Assembly (NCBI GenBank): GCA_000499405.2
Contig: HG738137.1
Location: 62,001 to 126,000 of the forward strand
Length of the DNA stretch: 64,000 nucleotides
From: Onchocerca volvulus
Lineage: Eukaryota; Nematoda; Chromadorea; Rhabditida; Onchocercidae
Reading direction: 5' to 3'
The notes beneath the pieces were generated by a model that saw only the letters and a list, made by a program, of their open reading frames with translations, made no database searches and was not told the DNA's origin. Shown here piece by piece: positions 54,972 through 64,000 of this stretch (positions are counted from its first letter, which is position 1; each line of letters opens with the position of its first letter). A program made the translations under genes and the position numbers.

Positions 54972-57940
54972 AACGCATTAGTAATAACCAATAAAAGTAA
55001 TTAATGTTGGAGTTTTTTTAGCTTTACAATGAATAAAAGCAATTGTTTTCAAGAAAACTAGATAAAACTATCAGGAATTTCGATTCTTCTTTGGAACTAT
55101 CACAAAAACTTTTTCTTCATTTACAAAATAAAATTTAAAGATTACACATATTTATCGTATGGTGGTGCAATCTTCTTAATTAAAGAAAAGCGCTAAAACT
55201 TTGTAAAGTAAAAATAAGAAAATAATTAAAAATTAACTATTATGGAATAATAGAAATGATGAAAATTTAATAATTTGGTAATTATAATTATGGGAATAAA
55301 TTATGGCGAAAATTTGACAGTTTAGTAATTATAATTACATGAGGTGAAAATTTAAGCAAGAATTATTAAATACGTTTGAGGTACAAAATACTAATACTGA
55401 TGATTAACAGTAATTATTAATTACACTTAAATAAATCCTTATGATCATTCAAACTCAGTATACAAAATATTTTGTAATTTTCAAAAATTTTTTAATATCT
55501 TATAGGATGTTTTAATGATATGTTTTGGCAAGTGTTTATCATATGTGCAAGCATGTAAAAGTAATAGAATTATCCGAAATGAATTTATCAATTAATTTAA
55601 TGAAAGAAAAAAATTTTGTGACAATTACTATTTTCAACGAAATTTGATTTCAATAGTTCATTTTTTCAAGAAGATTTTCACATAAATAGTTGAAATTGCT
55701 AGAAACAATGTTATCAATTTATCTTATGCCTATTATATTCGAAATATGCCTAGCAATTCATCATACAACAAAAGGTCATTAATTTATCGAAAATGCCAAT
55801 TTAATGCTTTGATGTTAGTTTGATCTTAAATTAGTTTGAAGTTTAAAAAAATATCGCTCAACATTTTTTCTATTTATCCTATTTTCAATAATAATAATAA
55901 CAATATTAGTAATAATAATGTATATTTAAGAAAAGATTTTATAATTTTTTTTTCAAATTCTTCAAAAAATGATCAACAGATAAGAAATGATAAAAATAAA
56001 TGAGGAAAAAGCTAAGCTAATTTTTTTTCTAAAGAAAAAAGTTATAGAGTTCCATACTAAGATTGATTTTTCATTGAAACTTCAAAAAAAAAAAGCTTTA
56101 ATTTCTACTATTCTCAAATATTTAAAATGAATTTTAAAAATTTGATAAAACTTTTTGAAATTTCATAAAAATTAATCATAAAATAAAAAAATAAGGTGTT
56201 GGAAAAACAGGAGCAAATGCAAGTATATCGGACTGAGTATGCGCGAGTGCATGTGCGTGTGCTGCATGTCTGTTGGTTTTGGAGGGGATGATTGTGCAGG
56301 ACAGGGGCGAATTGTTGTATATAATTATTTAAAAATTCTTTGCAGTGCTTGAAAACAATGAATAATTCATCGTTATAGATTAGTATGGTACGGAGGCAAA
56401 TGCAAATGTTACATATCGGATATTATATTTGAATATATATATATATATATTATGTGTATTCAAGTACTTTTTTATCTAAACAAATTTTAAAATTTTCATT
56501 TATAATGATCGTATATTTTAATAATTCTATTCAACGTGCATATTTGCATCAATTCGTAATTTTTTTCGGATTTTGCGATATTTTGGGAAAAGTGAATCGT
56601 GGTAAATAAGTCTAACCGAAGTAGCTACAATAGCTTCTGAATGATTTATTTGGATAAAAATTAGCTCCTTACTTTCTTATATCACTTTTTTTTTTTTTGA
56701 ACGATGAAATATTATCTTTTTTTTTGATGTGATTTTTTGTTTTTTTTTATTAATGTGACATATATCTTTGTCACTACGAAATTATTTGTTCCATTTATTA
56801 TTTTATGATTATCTTTTGAGTAGTTCAACTTTTTTTCTTATATATATGCTGTTTAAATTACATGTTTCGTATAAAATAGATTAATTGAAAATATATTACA
56901 AATTAATATCATATATCGTAGTCAATTGATTTCTTTTTTTTTTTTTTTTTTTGATTATTACTGACTAATTTTTCAGATTATTGCTCATCCCTTCTAGATG
57001 TTTTTTAAATAATTAAAGTAATAAATTATTTCCTTGCATACATTCTTGGTTGAATAAATTTTCAGAATTTTATTTGCAAAAATATTTTGCATCAAACATT
57101 TTTTATTGCTATTTTGGCAATAAAAGTCTGAAGTATTTCAAAGCCATATCTATGGTATGTTTATATTTTGGTTTATATTCTAGAAAATCTATGCACTCTG
57201 AAATAACATAATATTGCATCTTTTTTGGGAATTGTGTCTGGAATTCATTCTTTGAGATAGTAAGATATCTTACTATCATAAATTATTAAAGTATAATAAT
57301 TCAGATACTTCACACTATTTTTTTGATTTTCGTGCTAATTCTTTCAATCAAAATTATTGCAGCAAGTATTCTTATAGGACTAATTCGATTTCAAATAATT
57401 CCTAATTGAATCAAGTTTTTTTTTTTTTTTACATAATTTTATTGCCACTTTAATTTATAATATCTATAATAATGCTTATATGTTGCTTGTGAATAGCTAC
57501 ATAAATAAAAATTGACAAAAAAATAATGCAAAAAAATTCATTATGAATAATAATCATATTTTTTATGCCTTTTTTTTTTTCATGAATTTCAATTTAATAA
57601 ATCCAACATTCCATATAAAGATGGTGAGACGGAATATTTGCATTGTGTCATATCCTGTTGAACAAATTTTTAAAAATTTTTTGACAAATTTATTCTGCTT
57701 TCTCAAACCCTTCTTTTGCTGTGAGAGAAATTGAAATATTTCAAATCCTATCTATCTGTATGGTACATTTTGATGAGTAGCAGCACTTTCATCGACTCCT
57801 AACCAACAGATGATTCGATTTTTTGGCTCGATTCACGGTGATGATAGAAGGACTGAGATAATGGGTGCAAGGGAGGCGTTTGGTTACGGTAGCATTGCAT
57901 AAGCTTTACTTCATATTCCTTAAAAATAATGGGGTACGGA
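54971..57940. other. AT-rich desert with a G-rich patch at 56205-56325
   Basis: No gene. The patch 56205-56325 (GGAGCAAATGCAAG, GAGTATGCGCGAGTGCATGT, GGTTTTGGAGGGGATG, GCAGGACAGGGGCGAA) contrasts strongly with its surroundings and could be conserved regulatory sequence. Octamer sites lie just after it at 56400-56407 and 56542-56549. Confidence 0.4.
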
Positions 57941-58212
57941 CACGTTGGCACACGCATACACACATATACATACACACATACACATGCACACATACACACA
58001 TACACATACAACACACAAACAGTAGCAAGAATAGAATTGACTTCCGGGCCATCGAACGAATTGAATTTGCATGCTTAATGAAATGCTCTAACTGTTTCCA
58101 GCCGACAACTCTTTATTAAACTTGAAAATTTTGAAATAATTCGTTTTGTGTATGTGAATGTATGTATGTATGTGCATTCACATACATATCTATGTGAGTG
58201 AATGTGTGTATA
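57941..58212. repeat. CA/TG-rich microsatellite pair
   Basis: A CA-type tract (about 57948-58018, ACACATACACATGCACACAT) is followed after some 130 bases by a TG-type tract (about 58146-58210, GAATGTATGTATGTATGTGC), so the two could pair as a long inverted repeat. Open frames through the tracts are artefacts. Confidence 0.8.
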
Positions 58213-58279
58213 AGTACATTTATATAAATATAGTAAAGATATATGAATATCTATGATGATGAATGCAAATTTTTGTATA

Positions 58280-58575
58280 AATTTGCAGAATGTTTCAAAA
58301 TTTCAATTTATTTAAATACAAATAAATTTACATAACTTTTCAAAATTTCAATTTATTTTTGAAATATAAATAAACAAGAAAACTTATGGGAAGTAAATTT
58401 CTATATTTGATTGCATATTTTTTGCAATAGTTAATTTATATAAATATATAATGTGTGTATTTAATGAATATATATTTATGGTAGCATGCAGAAATGCCAA
58501 TAAAATCAAGAAATTTGCATAATTTTTTAAAATTTCAATTTATTTTTGAAAAATTAATAAACGAAGAAGTTTTAA
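58280..58575. repeat. Three degenerate copies of a roughly 55-base unit
   Basis: The unit reads TTTGCATAATTTTT-AAAATTTCAATTTATTTTTGAAA-(A/T)ATAAATAAAC(A/G)A(A/G)AA. Copies begin at about 58282, 58329 and 58514; the second and third are the most alike. Noncoding; the first and third carry or adjoin an ATTTGCA octamer-like site. Confidence 0.7.
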
Positions 58576-61500
58576 GAAATATACATTAATAATTATTCCG
58601 TTAAAAAAAAATTTCATTAATGATATCTGCCATTTCAATTTTATATTCTATGCATGCATATATGTAAATCAAAAAGTATAAAATGTGAAATCTATGCAAA
58701 AAAAAAGGTATGTAAAATAAGAAACACAACTTTTTAAATGATTTATTTTTTTTATTTTTTTAAAAATGCTGACAGGAATTAACAATGGCAATTATAAGTC
58801 GAACTATTAATTTATTATTTGAAACTTGAACTTAATTGTTCATTTATCGATTAATAAAATGGCAAATTATAGTATTATATTCGAGAGTAAAATAATAGGT
58901 TCCAAAATTTATGCTTATTTCAATTTGATATTGCTATTATTTTCAACCAATTTAAATAAACAGATTAAACTTTAAAATGATCAAATTTGATTAAATTAAA
59001 CGATCAAATTCAGTATTTTAAAAACTAAAACTAGTAAAAACGAGAATCAAAATCGGAATTTGAAATATTGCTATTGGATACTTTTCAGTTTTTAGTTTTA
59101 ATCAGAATGTTTGTTAGTATTGATGTTGAATGTTATTATAAAAGTAGTAAGTATGTCATATGCATACAGATGCGTTTAGGTCAATCTAAGCTTAATGCAA
59201 TTATCAATTAGTAAACCTTTTTTCCTGGAATTATAATTTTCACATCGTTTCTCTCTTCTTCTCTTTCTCTCTTTTGCTTTGTATATTATTAAATTAATCC
59301 GCCTTATTAACTCTTCCCATAAAATTTGAAATCATCAACAACTGTAAACATTTTTGCAAACTATTAAATATATTAAGTTCATGGTTTAATTTGCAAAATT
59401 AGGGAAATTCATTAAGTACTGAATATAAAATATTGGCTGCAATTATTATCGAAAATTCACAATAAGTAAATTAATATTCATACTAGATATTTATTGCAAT
59501 GCAATTAAGATGAATTAATAAGTTTTAATTAACGATTTTTTCAAAATTTCTCTTCTGACTTTTTTCTTGACAGCTTTTGACGGCAGGTTTTTCAAGTTAA
59601 TGTTGAGAAGATCAATTCGTTAATTCGATTTCGAATAAAAAGACTTTGCTTAATGGATGATTATTATCAATTCTTAAGAATATATAATGCTTAAATTCAA
59701 TTCTTAAGGAAATAAAATGGTAAAATAGTTAAATATGAAAATGATTAAATTTTGTGAAATATTTAAATTATCACATATATCCATTAATTTTTAATTTATA
59801 ATTCCATTATGATATAAAAAGATATCTGATGAAGCATATCGATCAACTGAAATTGAGATGTTCATAATTAACAACAGTTATTCCTTAATTAGAATGTAAG
59901 TTAAGCTGCAGAATTTGAAGGACGACATGATGAATCTGAATTCAAAATAGCACTCCTATCGTGAAAGGATTTTAAAAACTTGAGTGTTTCAAATCATAAA
60001 TCATGAATCACATGACAGAAATAATGTATGATTATAAATTCTCGAATTCTATCGAGTCCTATTGATCGATAATAGATATATTTCTCCTTCTATAAATTTC
60101 TCCTTTTTAAGATAATTTAATAAATTAGATAACCGTATTGTTTATCTGAGAAGCATTGAAATATGATCTTGCTCTGCTAATTTTTCCAAATGATGTCAAC
60201 GATGGAAGTGACCCTAAATGGACAACATAATTTTGGTGACAAAAAATCGAATAATATGAGAGTGACAATATTTGATGAATTATGTTTGTCTCTAAAAGTT
60301 TTAAAAGGATAATTTTTTGAATCCTTCTTGTAAAACTTGTACTAATTAGTAAATTTATAAATTTTAATATCTACTTTTTCTGAGTAGTTTTTTTTTTTAA
60401 ATTTGTGCATATGATTAAAGTTGAGCATAATAGATAACTTTTCAATTTTTTCAAATTTCTGATCAACCGCTCTTTATTAATATGAAAAAAAAAGGAAAAT
60501 TTAATACTTCATTTTGAATAACTTCTATATGAATAATGTTAAAGGAAAACTTATATTTCAAAAAAATTACAATTGCAAAAGTGAATTCTGCCAACTTTTT
60601 TTGAATATTGAAAACAAAAAAAAAAAAATTTTTCTTTAATTTTATTCTGAAATATCAATATGAAAGATTCTTCCATTTTAAAAATATCATCATAAGAGTA
60701 TAGTAAACATATAAACCATCAAGAAATGTGATATGCTTTATTGCTTTACCAATAAAAATAAAAATTATAACAATTTGAAGCAAGAAAAAAGCGACGAAAT
60801 AAAAGGCTAACATTTTCTTAAAAATGCTTACATTTCCTAAAAATACTTCAATATTTCTTCAAATAATAGAATAAATTTATTCTGTTAAAGTTAAATTTTA
60901 CTCTTTATATATATATGTACATGAATTTCACTGTGCAAAGTATTATTTTTGCAACTAAATATTTTAGGTTAAAATTAACTGTTTATTATTTTCGGACCAG
61001 TTTAAACTTATCGTTATCAAATCAAATTAGCATCGAAAAATCGGAATCTAAAATTAATTGGATAAGAAGAAAGTAAATATTGAAAAATGGGGTTTAAAAA
61101 TTTTTTAACGAGAACTTTACATCGTATTTTGAATTTTTGATAAAAAAAAAAAAAAAAAAGACATGCAAAAGGGATGAAAAAAATAATGAACTAAAGAAGC
61201 AATAATTAAAATGTCCTACTTTTTTTATAATAACTTAAATGCCATCTAAAAAACTAAGATTGGAATCCTGTGTTATTTAAATCCTCAATCTTAAAGTTTT
61301 CAGTTGAGTTCATGAAGTCGTGCTGCTCAAATCATTTAAAAGTAATATTTGAAAAAAGTTACCATAATTTGAACTAATGTTTTTGACAAATTATTATTAT
61401 TATAATAATCAATTTAGCTAATGCATTATTTCTACATCTTATCGGACTGTGAAGTTTTCAAATCTAAAAAATTTGAATCCAACTCAATATCCAAAAATTA

Positions 61501-62678
61501 ATTCGATAATTTGCGGTAATTCAATTTTTTTTCTATCTATTTTATAATACTGCCAAATAATCACTCAATATTGCCTAAGCACTTTTTTTTCCGATCATTG
61601 GTACGATATATTTGTTATTATTTGTTTTGTTATGCAATCGTACAAAAGAATATGATAAATTGCAATAGTTTCTCATATTTTTTTTCATACAGTAAAATGA
61701 ATTAATCATTCAGTATGATAGTGTAAATTAATTTCATTTTATAAATTTTGTAATAATACATAGTCTCACTATGCATAAATTTTCTATTGTCTGTTTGCGT
61801 CTTGAAAATTTCAAAATATTTCAAAGTATTTGTCTTTCATTTTTCGTCAACTTTTTTCGTTTTTTAAATTCAAATAGCATGTGATCTTTTTTTTTTTTTC
61901 AATCGCATGTTATTTACGAATTGTATTGATGACAGCTGAGTTGTTTAATTTTGTTGCAATTATTATAGAATAACAATCTGGATGTATTGTATTCGATACC
62001 AGTTAATGATTTCTGATTTTTTATTTTTCTGTTATGTTAATATTATCATCAATAACATCATCAGTATTATTGATGTTTTTATTATTACTATCATTATTAT
62101 TTTCACTTTATATTTCTTCAAGCAAATTTGATCATGTTGCTAAACGAATAAATGCAGAAAATTATTTCAGATATCAATAAAATTTCAAAAATGAAAATAT
62201 GATAACGGAATAATTGCAGCTAATCATTTATGGATCAATTTGACATCAAATATGATCATTTACATTGAAATTGACTAATATCATATGTAGCTAATTTTTG
62301 CTTTATCATAATGCTTAATTGTTTATTAAGTTTGTTTAATTTTTTAAAAGTAAACAGTAATGAGATATTTAAATGTACATAAATAAATGAAATGAAAATT
62401 TGCGAAAAAGTTTTCGCTAAAAAATTTTTCAAAAAAGTTTTTTTCTAAAAAAATATACTATATGTATATATATATATAAATATCAATGAATACAAATGAA
62501 TCACTTTTTTCCAACTATTCTTTCTTTCTTTCTTTTTTTCTCTTTCACTTTTTCTGCTTTTAGTATTTCATTTTTATTACTTTTAAAATATTATATAAAA
62601 ATGTAAAAAAAAAATATTTTTGTACGAAAAGAGGTTTGCGAGATATTTGAAGCACTGAAAAAAAGCATATATAAATTC

Positions 62679-62679
<1 letters not shown>
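58576..62679. other. AT-rich desert, no gene recognised
   Basis: Only AT-rich sequence and short ORFs. A 40-codon frame from about 60199 (MMSTMEVTLNGQHNFGDKKS at its start) has balanced composition but no known relative. No RNA gene, repeat family or transposon recognised. Confidence 0.4.

Positions 62680-62744
<65 letters not shown>
62680..62744. repeat. Poly-T tract of 65 bases
   Basis: Uninterrupted T run, directly followed by GCC and a short coding-like ORF. Lys/Phe-run proteins translated through it are artefacts. The tract length may be inexact in the assembly. Confidence 0.95.
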
Positions 62745-62746
<2 letters not shown>

Positions 62747-62752
62747 CTTTTT

Positions 62753-62884
62753 ATGGATTGCCTGATTAAGGATGCAAGAAAAATCGAACGGTGGAAAAAT
62801 ATCATCGAAGGGGACGAGAAAATGGATCCAAAAATATTTTTAGGAATGCTTAATGTGTGGTCTTCGGAAAAGCCAATCAAATGA
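62753..62884 (+). other. Short coding-like ORF, 43 codons, unknown
   Basis: Starts MDCLIKDARKIERWKNIIEG and continues DEKMDPKIFLGMLNVWSSEK to a TGA at 62882-62884. The composition (charged, two Trp, no homopolymers) is more protein-like than other desert ORFs. It begins nine bases after a poly-T tract and has no splice partner in view. It could be a micropeptide, an exon remnant or chance. Confidence 0.2.
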
Positions 62885-64000
62885 AACGTACAGGTAGAAA
62901 AGTGTTTTTGCTTGCTTCTGTATTATTAGCTTTAACTTTCGCTTTCGATCTGATTCGTCCATTTTTTCTAATATTCGTATTTTTCTTTTTATTTTCTGTT
63001 TTTTTTTTTTTTTTCAAAACATTCCATTGATGATGACTGAAATGAAAAAATTGCGAAAAAAAAAGAGAAAAAATCGATTTATTAATTATTCTAGCATAAT
63101 ATTCCAAAAATGGCATACACAACTATATATTTTATTGGCTGAGACAAAAAAAACCTCTTTTATGGATAATATCAATGCTAAAAACATAACAACAAAATAA
63201 TCATAATGAGAGTACTGTAATAATGTAAAAGAAAATAATTTTGAAAAAAACAAAAAAAAAAAAAGAAAAGAAAAGAAAAAAGGGAAAAAGAGAAAAGGAA
63301 AAAGAATGAAAGAGAAAGAAAAATGAAAATTTATTCCGTTGTTATTTTTCAAAAAATTTACACAAAAAATGATGAATGAATGAATGATTAAGAAAAAATC
63401 AGAAAAGTATAAGGGATGATTTATGAATGAATTAATTTAAGTATTTCGATCTAAGAATAAGATAATTTCTAACTTTGTAAACTAAAAATTTTTGGATGAT
63501 TGAAAAAAAGTTTCCGTTTTAAATGATTTTCGATTTTGACTAAATTGTTTGTTTACGCTGTAGACTATTTTATTTTAATCAATAAATCGTCATTTCTTGC
63601 TTTTATCACAACTTTTACAAACTAATTTCAATTTATTCAAAAATGATGAAATTTTAAAATTTGAAATAAGCTGAATCTGAATATGGAGAATTGTAAAATT
63701 TTGCTTCATAGAATTTTCAATGAATGAAATTCGGGAGCAAAAATGGAAAAATTTGTGTGACTGACGAAATTAAATATTTGCAAAATCGATTTATCAGTTT
63801 TATGAGCAGTTCAACCACTGGTTTTGGCTGAAATTATATTATTAAGTTATTCATAACGGTGAAAATTTTCAAAATTAAACGTGTATTTATTCATGGTGTT
63901 AATTATATCATAACTTCTTGCACGATTCAGAAAAATCCAATTATTTGTCCATATTTGGCATAAGAAATGAGCTGATAATTAAAAAATAGTTCTGTGATAA
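62885..64000. other. AT-rich sequence at the right edge, no gene recognised
   Basis: T-runs, A/G-rich stretch 63243-63330 and short low-complexity ORFs only. Nothing supports a gene up to the end of the window. Confidence 0.45.

Noticed and set aside
57799..58119. Thr/His- and Val/Cys/Tyr-rich ORFs
   Set aside because: They translate the CA/TG microsatellite and lack family similarity.
62560..62880. Minus-strand ORF with a long poly-Lys run
   Set aside because: The Lys run is the translated poly-T tract; the rest is antisense to the short plus-strand ORF and has no motif.

Overview
The window reads as AT-rich nuclear DNA of a parasitic nematode, most likely a filarial worm (Onchocercidae). 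Reasons: very low GC with long A/T homopolymers; coding sequence cut into short exons by GT-AG introns of about 50-1,300 bases with TTTCAG/TTTTAG-type 3' splice sites; protein families with clear nematode relatives; and an exact copy of the 22-nt nematode spliced leader SL1 at 23351-23372. Species cannot be fixed from sequence alone. All gene models below were built by hand from splice sites and reading-frame phase.

The left half (1-31 kb) is gene-dense. On the minus strand at the left edge is the 5' two thirds of an SH2-tyrosine kinase gene (coding 140-4239, continuing out of the window). Four plus-strand genes follow head to tail: an ANKLE1/LEM-3 nuclease (7809-12209), a TTC14-like S1/TPR protein (14097-17956), a MAD2L1BP/p31comet homologue (18798-20731) and the Myb-type spliceosome protein CDC5L (24314-30899). 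Between p31comet and CDC5L lies a small repeat island: two related LTR-like units in tandem (about 21.6-22.7 kb), GC-rich hairpins, and the SL1 sequence. Three of the four plus-strand genes bear on chromosome segregation or mitotic progression (bridge-resolving nuclease, checkpoint silencing, CDC5/Prp19 complex), but nothing in the sequence proves joint expression.

The right half (31-64 kb) is a gene desert around one gene: an intronless class III POU-homeobox transcription factor on the minus strand (47678-48991), most like ceh-6/Brn. Its flanks hold microsatellites, long poly-T tracts, degenerate tandem repeats, a cluster of short palindromes (33.25-33.55 kb) and many copies of the POU octamer, as might be expected of the regulatory landscape of a developmental gene. 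A few short ORFs there are listed with low confidence.

I found no operon-like accessory system, CRISPR array, toxin system or integrated virus. The items most worth a second look are the SL1 copy outside a standard SL-RNA context, the kinase whose SH2 domain lacks the FLVR arginine, the GC-AG intron in the LEM-3 homologue, the tandem LTR pair and the octamer/palindrome landscape around the POU gene.
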